Assembly: GCA_014655195.1 (NCBI GenBank)
Contig: BNBH01000004.1
Location: 272,387-336,386 of the forward strand
DNA from: Streptomyces cellulosae
GTDB lineage: Bacteria; Actinomycetota; Actinomycetes; Streptomycetales; Streptomycetaceae
DNA length: 64,000 bases
Reading direction: 5' to 3'
The translations under genes were made by a program, and so were the position numbers. The notes beneath the pieces were generated by a model, which did no database searches, was not told the origin of the DNA, and was given only the letters and a program-made list of their open reading frames with translations. Shown here piece after piece: positions 1 through 7,713 of the stretch. Numbering within the stretch: position 1 is the first letter of the stretch; the number at the start of each line of letters is the position of its first letter.

Positions 1-846
1 CTCGGAGCGGACGACCTCACCGATCTCCGCAACCTGCTTGAAGCGGCGAAGGTCGTCGTCCAGTTGCTGGTGCGGCTCCTCGCCGAAGTAGCGCGCCGCC
101 GCCTTGCCCAGCGGTCCCCCAGGCAGTTCGTAGCGCAGGGACACCCGTATCTCCGTGCCCTGGCCACCGGGGGCCGGCACGAAACGGGCTTCGCCGGAGT
201 TGTCGATGTCGGCATCGCCCACCGACCGCCACGCGATCAGTTGGCCGGGGACGTCCTGGGTGATCTCGGCGTCCCATTCGACTGTCCTGCCGAACGGTGC
301 ACTGGCCTGCCAGTGACTGGTGCGGGGGCCGGTCACGTGCACCTCGTCCAGATGCGCCATGAAGTCCGGGAGGCGCTCCAGGTCCTTCCAGAGGGTGTAC
401 GCCTCCTCCGGGGATCGGGTGACGGTGGTGGCCGCGGTCAGTTCCATGGGGGTGCTCCTACGGGTGCGGGTCACAGCCGCATAGACGTCCGTGGCGGTGA
501 TGGCGGTGACCGCGGCCGTCGCGGCGACGGTGCGTCCGAGGCCGCGACCGTTGTGGTTCTTCAAGGCCCGGGCGAGCATCGTCAGATCCATGAGGTCGCC
601 GCCGACACGGCCCCAGAGCCAGACGGGATGCGGCCGTCCCAGCAGCCCGGTCGCCGCCGCGAGTTCGCGCACGCCGACTGCGGTCGTGGCCGACCGGTGC
701 CGGGGGGCGTCGCCCACGCCCAGGGCCCGCGCGAAGCCCGCCGGGGCGGCGACCTGGGGCACGCCCAGGAGCGCGCTGGCCCAGCCGAGGCCGCGTACGA
801 GCGGATCGTTTCGCAGGCGGGAGGTGGAGCGGGTGTCTGCTGTCAT
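1..846 (-). CDS. SRPBCC/polyketide-cyclase-like protein with N-terminal membrane-like domain (C-terminus cut by window edge)
   Basis: Reading leftwards from ATG at 846 (preceded by GAGGAGC) the frame stays open to base 1, so the C-terminus is missing. Residues 1-133 form a small alanine/glycine-rich domain (LGWASALLGVPQVAAP, ATGLLGRPHPVWLWGR) resembling the membrane-like domain found before some actinobacterial cyclases. From about residue 134 (MELTAATTVTRSPEEAY, then LERLPDFMAHLDEV) it matches the START/SRPBCC ligand-binding fold of coenzyme Q-binding or polyketide-cyclase proteins. An internal ATG at 447 also has a Shine-Dalgarno-like AGGAG, so a second, shorter product is possible. Ligand unknown. 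A formaldehyde-dehydrogenase remnant lies just upstream on the same strand, which suggests an old operon. Confidence 0.8.
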   Translation of the reverse strand, partial: MTADTRSTSRLRNDPLVRGLGWASALLGVPQVAAPAGFARALGVGDAPRHRSATTAVGVRELAAATGLLGRPHPVWLWGRVGGDLMDLTMLARALKNHNGRGLGRTVAATAAVTAITATDVYAAVTRTRRSTPMELTAATTVTRSPEEAYTLWKDLERLPDFMAHLDEVHVTGPRTSHWQASAPFGRTVEWDAEITQDVPGQLIAWRSVGDADIDNSGEARFVPAPGGQGTEIRVSLRYELPGGPLGKAAARYFGEEPHQQLDDDLRRFKQVAEIGEVVRSE

Positions 847-1024
847 CAGTGCTCCTCACGTGCGCGGAGGGTGACCGGGAGACGAGCCACTTCGGACGGG
901 AGGACCCGTGGTGGACGGCTCCGCAATGTCCGTGTCCGCGTGATCCGCATCCCCGGCAGCCTGCCGCCGCCGAAGGAGGCCCGCCCGGCCCCGGGCCGGA
1001 ACCGGGCCGGATACCGGTCGTCGC

Positions 1025-1275
1025 TTACTTCCTGTCGCCGTTGCTGTGTCCGTCGGGGGTACAGCACCACCTTCGTCCAGCCCTCGTCACGGGCGCCGAA
1101 GTGTTCGTAGGCGGTGGGGCCTCGTCCAGGTCCAGCTCGGGGGAGACGATGAAGCTCGGCGTCGCCTTCTCGCCGGCCATCAGGTCCCGCAGCGCCCGGT
1201 TGTACTTCCTGCCGGCGCCTGGCCGGTTCCCATGTGCGGGCCCTTGAACCACTGTGCGGGCCCTTGAACCACGTC
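1025..1275 (-). pseudogene. C-terminal remnant of an FdhA-type zinc alcohol/formaldehyde dehydrogenase
   Basis: Translated leftwards, three pieces match the extreme C-terminus of glutathione-independent formaldehyde dehydrogenase-like zinc enzymes: WFKGPHMGTGQAPAGRKYN, then LRDLMAGEKATPSFIV and ELDLDEAP in one frame, then TAYEHFGARDEGWTKVVLYP in another, and DGHSNGDRK-stop back in the first. One base is lost in the C-run at the DEAP/TAYEHF junction and one gained at the next C-run. The N-terminal catalytic and Rossmann domains are absent. A perfect 20-bp tandem duplication (1233-1252 and 1253-1272) lies at the upstream end of the remnant and itself breaks the frame. Inference: a decayed gene, although the two homopolymer shifts alone could be sequencing errors. 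Confidence 0.7.
1233..1272. repeat. Perfect 20-bp tandem duplication
   Basis: TGTGCGGGCCCTTGAACCAC occurs twice back to back (1233-1252, 1253-1272) with no mismatch. It lies where the dehydrogenase remnant encodes WFKGPH. Because 20 is not a multiple of three it disrupts that frame, and it looks like a replication-slippage event during gene decay. Confidence 0.9.
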
Positions 1276-1573
1276 ATTCCGGTTCTTTCACCCGGTCCGC
1301 CGGACGAAGCCTCGGTGCTCCGGCGGCGTGCGGTGCGGGTCCCCACCAACGGACGGCCGAAACAGTCACTCATCGTGTGGATCAACCGCATATTCCCGAC
1401 CGCCTCATGGTCCGCTGGGCCGCCGAGGAGGGCGAGCGGCTCGGGCAGGACGTCGGCGCAGACGAGATCGAGCGCCGGCTGTTCGACTCGGCCCGGACCT
1501 GCGCGGGACGCCCCTGAGCGGATATCACCATCTAGGTTGAAGGACCGCCGCATATCGGATCATGCTGTGCGCC
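1273..1573. other. Intergenic region with a possible short coding remnant
   Basis: No convincing complete gene. On the plus strand 1373-1517 can be read as a charged helical segment (DRLMVRWAAEEGERLGQDV, then GADEIERRLFDSAR) ending in TGA, which looks protein-like but has no clear start or ribosome-binding site and no family I recognise. It may be the end of a lost gene. The promoter of the exonuclease-TerD gene must lie in the last part. Confidence 0.35.
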
Positions 1574-3460
1574 ATGAGTCTCGTCTCCCCTCTTCCCGAT
1601 GTGCCCGTCACGGGCGAGTACGCCTACGACTGGGCCCTGGTCGACGTGGAGACCTCGGGGCTCGTGCCGCGGCGGGACCGGGTGCTGTCCGTCGCCGTGA
1701 TCACGATGGGACCCGACGGTGAGCAGACCGGGGAGTTCTCGACGCTCGTCAATCCCGGGTGCGACCCGGGTCCTGTGGACGTGCACGGACTCACCCCCGA
1801 GCTGCTGCAGGGCGCGCCCGCCTTCGACCAGGTGGCCGGGCGGATCGGGGCGATGCTCCAGGACCGGGTGCTCGTCGCCCACAACGCCCAGTTCGACTAC
1901 GACTTCCTCGCCCACGAGTTCGCCCGTGCACGGATGTGGCTCCCGGTGTCGAAGCGGCTGTGCACCGTCGCCCTGAACCGCCAGGTGGACCCGCCCACCG
2001 ACGACATGAAGCTCGGCACCCTCGCCGCCCACTACGGCATCCCCCGGCAGCGCGCCCACGACGCACTCGACGACACCCGCGTGCTCGCCGGCGTGCTGCG
2101 GGCCTCCCTGCGTGAAGCGGCTCGGCTCGACCTCCCTCTGCCGCTGGTGACCTGCCCGCCCCGCGCCGAGTCCCAGTTCACCCCCAGCCCGCCGAAGACG
2201 CCCTGCGCCTACCGCAACCCGGGCCGTCTCACGCCCGGCGGACCCCTCCGGCAGGGGATGAAGGTCGCCATCACCGGTGAGACCGCCCACGCGCGCGCCG
2301 AGCTGGTCGGGCGGGCCGTCGCCGCCGGGCTGAACATGATGACCTCCGTCAGCCGGCACACCAGTGTGCTGGTCACCAACGACCCGACCTCCACCTCGGC
2401 CAAGGCCCGACGCGCCCTCGCCGAAGGCGTGCCCGTCATCGACGAGCCGACCTTCCTCCGGCTGCTCGACGACGTACGGCCGGGGGACGTGCACGAGGCT
2501 TCGGCCGCGCGTTCCGCCCCGCGGGGAGACCAGGGCTCGGTCACGGAAGCGGTGCCCGCCTCCGACAAGGCCGCCGCCCCTGAAAAGGCCGCCGCGCCGG
2601 AACCCGTGGCGGCCGTCCCCTCACCCCGCCGCCCGCAGCCCTCCGCCCGCGCCGCGGACAAGCCCCTCGCCGGGCATCGGGTGCTCGTGCTCGGCGGTGT
2701 CCACGCCGACGCCGTCGCCGCCCGCGTCCGGGTCGTCGAGCTGGGCGGGTCCTCTGCCATCAACCTCTCCGCCAGCGTGACCGACGTCGTACTCCTCCCG
2801 GGCGGGGAGAAGGACCGCCGTATGAAGCGCATCAACGCCCTCGAACTCCCTGTGCGCGAGCCGCACTGGCTGGACGCACCCACCACAGCGGACCGGTCCC
2901 CGTCGGCCTCCCGGAAGCAGGACCCGCAGGTGCTGCCGAGGGGCGGTGTCGTCGATCTGCCCATGCCGCACGGCGGCCCCGCGCCGGAGTGGTGCGTCAC
3001 CGCCGGCTGGGCCCCGCAGTCCGACTGCGAGATCGACGTGGTCGCCTTCCTCCTCGACGAGGACGAACAGGTCGCCTTCGACGAGGACTTCGTGTTCTAC
3101 GGAGCCCCCGAGAACCCCGCCGGCACGGTGCGTCTGCTCACCGGTGGGCCCGCCGAGCAGACCATCGCCCTGAACCTGGCGTCCCTCCCGCCCGCGACGC
3201 GGAAGATCGTCGTCGCCGCCGCCATCGACGGTGCCGCCACCTTCGGCACGGTCGGCGCGATCCAGATCGGCGCGGCACCCGGCAGCAGCGGGGCGCCCGT
3301 GGCCCGGGCCACCCTGGACGCCGCCACCACCGAACGCACCTTGCTCCTCGCCGAGATCTATCGCCGTGGCCCGCTGTGGCGTCTCCGGGCCGTCGGGCAG
3401 GGCTACGACCACGGGCTCGACGCCCTCGCCCGCGGGTACGGGGTGGACGTTGCCGGCTGA
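1574..3460 (+). CDS. DnaQ-type 3'-5' exonuclease / BRCT / TerD-like fusion protein
   Basis: Three domains in order. Residues ~10-185 are a DEDDh exonuclease like the DNA polymerase III epsilon subunit: DVETSG (motif I), HNAQFDYDF (motif II) and HDALDDTRV (motif III, with the catalytic His). Residues ~225-300 resemble a BRCT domain (GMKVAITGE, ALAEGVPVIDEPTFL), followed by an Ala/Pro-rich linker and a second BRCT-like piece (HRVLVLGGVHADAV). Residues ~460-628 are a TerD-type calcium-binding beta-sandwich (TAGWAPQSDCEIDVVAFLL, DEDFVFYGAPENP, YRRGPLWRLRAVGQGYD). TerD proteins belong to the tellurium/chemical-stress Ter systems, so the fusion suggests nuclease action on DNA tied to Ter stress signalling. 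ATG 1574 is preferred over ATG 1562 because homologous exonuclease domains begin close to it. It is probably monocistronic. Confidence 0.9.
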   Translation: MSLVSPLPDVPVTGEYAYDWALVDVETSGLVPRRDRVLSVAVITMGPDGEQTGEFSTLVNPGCDPGPVDVHGLTPELLQGAPAFDQVAGRIGAMLQDRVLVAHNAQFDYDFLAHEFARARMWLPVSKRLCTVALNRQVDPPTDDMKLGTLAAHYGIPRQRAHDALDDTRVLAGVLRASLREAARLDLPLPLVTCPPRAESQFTPSPPKTPCAYRNPGRLTPGGPLRQGMKVAITGETAHARAELVGRAVAAGLNMMTSVSRHTSVLVTNDPTSTSAKARRALAEGVPVIDEPTFLRLLDDVRPGDVHEASAARSAPRGDQGSVTEAVPASDKAAAPEKAAAPEPVAAVPSPRRPQPSARAADKPLAGHRVLVLGGVHADAVAARVRVVELGGSSAINLSASVTDVVLLPGGEKDRRMKRINALELPVREPHWLDAPTTADRSPSASRKQDPQVLPRGGVVDLPMPHGGPAPEWCVTAGWAPQSDCEIDVVAFLLDEDEQVAFDEDFVFYGAPENPAGTVRLLTGGPAEQTIALNLASLPPATRKIVVAAAIDGAATFGTVGAIQIGAAPGSSGAPVARATLDAATTERTLLLAEIYRRGPLWRLRAVGQGYDHGLDALARGYGVDVAG

Positions 3461-3541
3461 GCGTCGTGGCCACGCCCGCAGGTACGTCAGTACCGTCGGC
3501 ACCCGGCGGTGCGTCCGGCTGACCACATGGGGGGGTGAGCG

Positions 3542-3802
3542 GTGGGGACGGCGTTCTCGACCGTGGTGCTGGCTGGAGCCGTGGCTGTGTTCACGCTGTG
3601 GACAGCATGCGCGGTGCTGGGCCTTCACGGTCTCTTGCTGGGCCGTGTGCCAGGCCGGTGGCTGCAACGCAGTGTGCGGCAGCCGAGGGTATGGGGAGCC
3701 GGTGCGTTGCTGGTTGCGCTCAGCGGACTCAACCACCCGACCGTCACAGTCATCGGCGTAGGTCTCATCGCCCTCGGGCACGTCATGAAGCCGAGCCGCT
3801 GA
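3542..3802 (+). CDS. Small two-helix membrane protein
   Basis: 86 aa from GTG 3542, with a G-rich stretch upstream that can serve as ribosome-binding site. Two hydrophobic segments are visible, at about residues 5-33 (STVVLAGAVAVFTLWTACAV) and 50-79 (GAGALLVALSG, VTVIGVGLIALG), joined by a short Arg-rich loop (GRWLQRSVRQPR), so the loop is probably cytoplasmic. No enzymatic motif and no family I recognise. It ends just before a hairpin that also closes the converging lamin-tail gene. Confidence 0.6.
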   Translation: MGTAFSTVVLAGAVAVFTLWTACAVLGLHGLLLGRVPGRWLQRSVRQPRVWGAGALLVALSGLNHPTVTVIGVGLIALGHVMKPSR

Positions 3803-3845
3803 TCAAGGGGGACCGAGTCCCGGTCGTCCGGCAGATGGTGGCACG

Positions 3846-3878
3846 AGGGGCCGGCCCGTAGGTGCTGGGCCGGCCCCT
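3846..3878. terminator. Bidirectional hairpin terminator
   Basis: AGGGGCCGGCCC (3846-3857) pairs perfectly with GGGCCGGCCCCT (3867-3878) around a 9-base loop. It lies between two converging genes, 44 bases after one stop and 19 bases before the other, and can serve both. Confidence 0.75.
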
Positions 3879-3897
3879 CCGGGCCCTCGGTGTGCCG

Positions 3898-4401
3898 TCA
3901 GCCGTGGTACTTGATGTACCCGTTGCCGTCCTTGTCGTGCGCCTTCTTCGTGTAGGCGTGGATGTCGGAGGGCGAGCCGCCCGGCTTGTAGAGGTAGATC
4001 GTGTCCTTGTCGTTGTTCCACATGAAGTTGCAGTTCTGGCGGTACACGACGTTCTTGCCGTCGGAGTCGGTGCCCCGGCCGCCGCGCAGGTGGACGTAGT
4101 CACCCGGCTCGAGGATGTGGTTCGACCTGAAGACGAAGGTGTTGCCGGCCTTGTCCTTGACCTTGTAGCCCTTCAGGTTGATCTTCGACTTCTTCGAGTA
4201 GTTCTTGATCGTCAGGTACTCGTTCTTCGTGTTCCCGCCGGGGCACTTGTTGGAGTCCCGTCCCGGGGCGTCGTACTGAATGCCCTTGATCTTGAGCGCC
4301 GAGGAGTACTCGGCGGCGTGCGCCGGTATCGCCGCGGTCAGCGCGAGCGCGGCGACGGCGGTGGTGGTCGCGGCAGCGGTCAGGGTGCGCCGGATGAGCA
4401 T
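3898..4401 (-). CDS. Secreted lamin-tail-domain protein
   Basis: 167 aa from ATG 4401, preceded by GAGGGGGG. Residues 1-29 form a Sec signal peptide (MLIRRTL, hydrophobic Ala-rich core, cleavage near AHA-AEY). The mature part is a lamin-tail-like immunoglobulin fold: NEYLTIKNYSKKSKINLKGY, VFRSNHILEPGDYVHLRGG and DTIYLYKPGGSPSD are the typical strand patterns. Such secreted domains in actinobacteria occur alone or attached to nucleases. No nuclease motif is present here, so a binding or surface role is likely. The high lysine and tyrosine content contrasts with the Arg/Ala-rich neighbours and suits a secreted protein. Confidence 0.85.
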   Translation of the reverse strand: MLIRRTLTAAATTTAVAALALTAAIPAHAAEYSSALKIKGIQYDAPGRDSNKCPGGNTKNEYLTIKNYSKKSKINLKGYKVKDKAGNTFVFRSNHILEPGDYVHLRGGRGTDSDGKNVVYRQNCNFMWNNDKDTIYLYKPGGSPSDIHAYTKKAHDKDGNGYIKYHG

Positions 4402-4453
4402 GAGGTCCCCCCTCAGTGGTGCGGATGAAGCATCCGGAGCATACCTAAGATGT

Positions 4454-4678
4454 TCATATGATGATGTTGATGCGAAGAACCTGTGACAGTCGGTCCATGC
4501 CGGGCTCGTCCGACGGGTCCTCGCCGGACTCACGGCGCACGGCGTCGGCGACCGTCTCGCGCACCTCCGCCTTCGACGGCGTGCGCCCTTGCCCATCCAC
4601 CGTGCGCGAGAAGAGCGGCGCGCCCCGAACACGGTTCGCTCTACCGGCCTTGACCGCGTTCTTGCGCTTCAGGGGCAT
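4454..4678 (-). CDS. Possible small hypothetical protein
   Basis: 74-aa frame from ATG 4678 (MPLKRKNAVKAGRANRVRGA, then TVDGQGRTPSKAEVRETVAD) ending in LRINIII. It is basic at the N-terminus and then acidic/helical. No good ribosome-binding site and no family I recognise. Codon use in the middle fits a real gene, but the evidence is thin; the stretch could also be the long leader region of the lamin-tail gene just downstream. Confidence 0.3.
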   Translation of the reverse strand: MPLKRKNAVKAGRANRVRGAPLFSRTVDGQGRTPSKAEVRETVADAVRRESGEDPSDEPGMDRLSQVLRINIII

Positions 4679-4805
4679 GCACCAGAGGTGACCCGTGCAC
4701 CCCCTCGGAAGGCTCAGCTGTCGCCTGTGATCGGCGAGGGTGACGAGCCGCCCGGCACACCACATGGCGCCGGACGCCAGCAACGGGCACTGACACCGGG
4801 CCGCC

Positions 4806-5351
4806 TCAGCGGTCGAACGCCCCCGTCTCCGCCCACGGCTTCGCCGGGCACGCCGTCGTCGGGGACGTCAGTGTCCAGCCCGTGCCCGTCACCCGGAGGC
4901 GGGGAGTCTCACCCGAGGGCTGGGGGAAGGGCGTCGCGGCGTAGTGGATCGTGCAGGTCAGTTGGAGGAGCGCCGTGCGGGACACCGGTGTCGGGGTGTC
5001 CGGGAGGGTTACCGTGATCGTGGCGCCGTCCGTCAGCGTCACCGACGGGGCGCCCGCCAGGCGTGGGAGGTCCGTCGTCGCCGACGTCGCCCCCTCCTTC
5101 TCGTTCGGGCCCTCCAGGAGCAGGCGGATCAGGGAAGTCAGGTCGGCCGCGTCGCCTGCCGGGCGCGGGTACGCCGTCAGCTCGCCTTCCGTCAGGAAGA
5201 AGAGGGGGACCGTCGCCGGTTCCGCCGCGGCCTCCGTCGGGGCCGGGCCCGGCATTCCGCTCGCCGGCGAGCCCGCCTCGATGACGTCGGACGTCGGGAC
5301 TCCGCACCCGGTGAGCACCAGCAGCAGCGCCGGAGCAGTCAGCCGCCTCAT
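4806..5351 (-). CDS. GerMN-like lipoprotein of a two-component operon
   Basis: 181 aa with a lipoprotein signal (MRRLTAPALLLVLTGCG, lipobox LTGC, Cys 16). After a Pro/Ala-rich linker, residues ~45-140 resemble the GerMN domain: VPLFFLTEGELTAYPRP, LIRLLLEGPNEKEG, then GATITVTLPD. Its ATG overlaps the stop of the upstream histidine kinase (ATGA), so it is translationally coupled. Order regulator-kinase-lipoprotein matches the AfsQ1/AfsQ2-type locus of streptomycetes, where a lipoprotein follows the kinase. Inference: an outer-face accessory or sensor partner of the kinase. Confidence 0.85.
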   Translation of the reverse strand: MRRLTAPALLLVLTGCGVPTSDVIEAGSPASGMPGPAPTEAAAEPATVPLFFLTEGELTAYPRPAGDAADLTSLIRLLLEGPNEKEGATSATTDLPRLAGAPSVTLTDGATITVTLPDTPTPVSRTALLQLTCTIHYAATPFPQPSGETPRLRVTGTGWTLTSPTTACPAKPWAETGAFDR

Positions 5352-6886
5352 TCCCCGCCTCCCTCGTCCTCCACGTCCAGCGGCAGCTCCACCGTGAACA
5401 CCGCCCCTCCGCCCTCGCGGTTCGCCGCCTTGATGCGGCCACCGTGCAGGCGCACGTTCTCCGCCGTGATCGCCAGGCCGAGGCCACTGCTGTCCCCGTC
5501 CCCACCGCCCTTCCCGCTCGCGCTCCTCGCCCGTGACGTGCTCGCCTTGTAGAACCGCTCGAAGATGTGCGGCAGCGCGTCCGGAGCGATGCCCGGGCCG
5601 TTGTCGGTGACTTCGAGGACCGCGACTCCGCCCCGCGCCTCCAGCCTCACCCTCACCGGCGGTTCGCCGTGGCGCAGGGCGTTGCCGACCAGGTTGGCCG
5701 TCACCACGTCGAGCCGGCGCGGGTCCACTCGGGCGCGGAGTCCGCCCGGTGCGGGGAGCCGCAGTTCGACGTCCTCCGGGCGCCAGCGGGAGGCGACCGT
5801 GCGGCGGACGGACTCGGCCAGGTCGATGTCGTCCCGGTGCAACTCCGCCGCCCCCGCGTCGAAGCGGGATATCTCCATCAGGTCGTTCACCAGCACGCTC
5901 AGCCGCTGCGTCCCCTCGCTGACCAGCCGCAGCGCCTCACCCGTCTCACCCTCCACCCGCTGGTCCAGCACATCGGTGACGGCCGTCATCGCCGCCAGCG
6001 GGGTGCGCAGTTCATGGGAGACGTCCGCGACGAAACGGCGACCCCGCGCCTCCAGGCGCCGCAACTCCGCCACCGTCCGCTCCAGTTCCGCCGCCGTCTC
6101 GTTGAACGAGCGGGACAGCTCGGCCAGTTCGTCCGAGCCGGTCACCTTCAGCCGTACGTCGAGATGCCCCGCGGCCATCCTGCGCGTCGCCCCGCGCAGG
6201 GCCCGTACGGGGCGCAGCACTCCGCTCGCGGCCAGCAGGGCCAGGACGACGGCGAGGCACAGCGCCACCAGGGTGGCCCGTTCGATGCCGCTGACCATCG
6301 CCTCGACGTACCCCTCCTCCGCGGTCTGCGGCACCTCCAGGTACATCACCACCCCGGAGAGGCGCGGCACCTCGTCGTCGTCCGTCGTGTACGTCATCGG
6401 CATGCCGACGAGGAGACGCGGGCTGCCGTCGACGTTCATCCGCTGGAACACCGCCGCGCGCCGCGTCCGCACGGAGCGGAGCATCTCGGGGCTGGGCTGC
6501 GTGAAGCGGGGCGTGGGGGCGTACGCGCGCAGGTCGCCGTAGGTGGCCATGACCCGCCAGCCCGACTGCCGGTTGTCGTGGATGATCTGGTTGACCGTCC
6601 ACTGGAGGTCCGACGCGGCGGGGGTGTGCGGGACGGCGGGCGCGATGGCCTCGACGCTCGCGCGGAAGCGGTTGATCACGGAGTCCTGGCTCTGCTGGAG
6701 CACCCCCGTGCGCGCCTCCCGGAAGGCGAGGGCGCCGGTGCCCAGGGCACTGGCCATGGCGACGAGGACGAAGGAGATCAGCAGGCGGGAGCGCAGGCCG
6801 CGGAGGGGGAGCGGGATGCGGGACACCACGGCGCGGTGGAGACGGCGAGGAGCGGAGAGGGGCTCCGCGGACCGGGCGCCGTTCAC
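5348..6886 (-). CDS. Sensor histidine kinase (AfsQ2-like)
   Basis: 512 aa. Membrane segments lie at about residues 31-54 (SRLLISFVLVAMASALGTGA) and 210-231, flanking an extracytoplasmic sensor of ~155 residues. Then come HAMP (VLRPVRALRGATRRMAAGHL), the HisKA box with phospho-acceptor in VSHELRTPLAAM, and a HATPase_c domain with N-box NLVGNALRHG, G1 VTDNGPGIAPD, F-box FERFYK and G2 GLGLAI. A Ser/Gly-rich insertion sits between F-box and G2. Start and stop both overlap neighbours by 4 bp, so response regulator, kinase and lipoprotein form one operon. Signal unknown. Confidence 0.93.
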   Translation of the reverse strand: MNGARSAEPLSAPRRLHRAVVSRIPLPLRGLRSRLLISFVLVAMASALGTGALAFREARTGVLQQSQDSVINRFRASVEAIAPAVPHTPAASDLQWTVNQIIHDNRQSGWRVMATYGDLRAYAPTPRFTQPSPEMLRSVRTRRAAVFQRMNVDGSPRLLVGMPMTYTTDDDEVPRLSGVVMYLEVPQTAEEGYVEAMVSGIERATLVALCLAVVLALLAASGVLRPVRALRGATRRMAAGHLDVRLKVTGSDELAELSRSFNETAAELERTVAELRRLEARGRRFVADVSHELRTPLAAMTAVTDVLDQRVEGETGEALRLVSEGTQRLSVLVNDLMEISRFDAGAAELHRDDIDLAESVRRTVASRWRPEDVELRLPAPGGLRARVDPRRLDVVTANLVGNALRHGEPPVRVRLEARGGVAVLEVTDNGPGIAPDALPHIFERFYKASTSRARSASGKGGGDGDSSGLGLAITAENVRLHGGRIKAANREGGGAVFTVELPLDVEDEGGGE

Positions 6887-7575
6887 GCGCGGCCCGTGCC
6901 GAAGCGGTAGCCGAAGCCCCGTACGGTCTGCACGTAGCGCGGGTTCCTGCCCTCACCCAGCTTGCCGCGCAGGCGCTTCACGCAGGCGTCCACCAGGCGT
7001 ATGTCGCCGTGGTAGCCGTGCTCCCAGACCGCCTCCAGCAGTTGCTGGCGGCTGAACACCTGGCCCGGGGACGCCGACAGGGTGAGCAGCAGGCGCAGTT
7101 CGGAGGGGGCGAGGGTGACGGGCTCGCCCCGGTGGGTCACCACCAGCCCGGCGCGGTCGACGACCAGGTCTCCGTGCGTCTCCGGCCGGGGCCGCGTGCC
7201 GTCGGGCGGGGACGCGTCCTGCCGGCGCAGGACGGCGCGTATGCGCGCGTCGAGGACCCGCGCCCGCACGGGCTTCACCACGTAGTCGTCCGCCCCCGTC
7301 TCCAGGCCGACGACGACATCGATGTCGTCGCCCCGGGCCGTGACCATGATGATCGGCACCTGGTCGCGCTCCCTGATCCGGCGGCACACGTCCAGGCCGG
7401 ACATGCCGGGAAGCATCAGATCGAGCACGACGACATCCGGACGTACGGCGTGGAGCTGCTCCAGCCCCTCCTCGCCCGTCTCCACCGCGACGACCTCGTG
7501 CCCCTGATGCCGCAGGCCCAGACGCACGGCCTGCCGCACGATGGAGTCGTCCTCGACGATCAGGATCCGTGGCAT
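6883..7575 (-). CDS. OmpR-family response regulator (AfsQ1-like)
   Basis: 230 aa. The receiver domain has the acidic pocket EDD (residues 8-10), phospho-acceptor Asp in VVVLDLMLPGMSGLD, Thr in VTARGDD, and Lys in YVVKPV. The C-terminal winged helix (~135-228) has the typical LAPSELRLLLTLSASPGQVF, WEHGYHGDIRLVDACVKRLR and TVRGFGYRFG motifs. The ADDYVVKPV and WEHxYxGDxRLVDAC patterns resemble AfsQ1 closely, but I cannot distinguish an orthologue from a paralogue. First gene of a three-gene overlapping operon; the promoter should lie upstream of 7575, facing the DUF3152 gene. Confidence 0.93.
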   Translation of the reverse strand: MPRILIVEDDSIVRQAVRLGLRHQGHEVVAVETGEEGLEQLHAVRPDVVVLDLMLPGMSGLDVCRRIRERDQVPIIMVTARGDDIDVVVGLETGADDYVVKPVRARVLDARIRAVLRRQDASPPDGTRPRPETHGDLVVDRAGLVVTHRGEPVTLAPSELRLLLTLSASPGQVFSRQQLLEAVWEHGYHGDIRLVDACVKRLRGKLGEGRNPRYVQTVRGFGYRFGTGRA

Positions 7576-7713
7576 TGCGGCAGTTTAAGCAGGGCGGGTG
7601 GACGGCAGGTCCGGTCACCCGTCGCCTTCAACCGCCGGACGCCCGGCCGCCGTTACCGTTCCGTGACCTCACGGGCTCATCGCGATCAACTGGGATGACC
7701 AGATTGACCTGTC

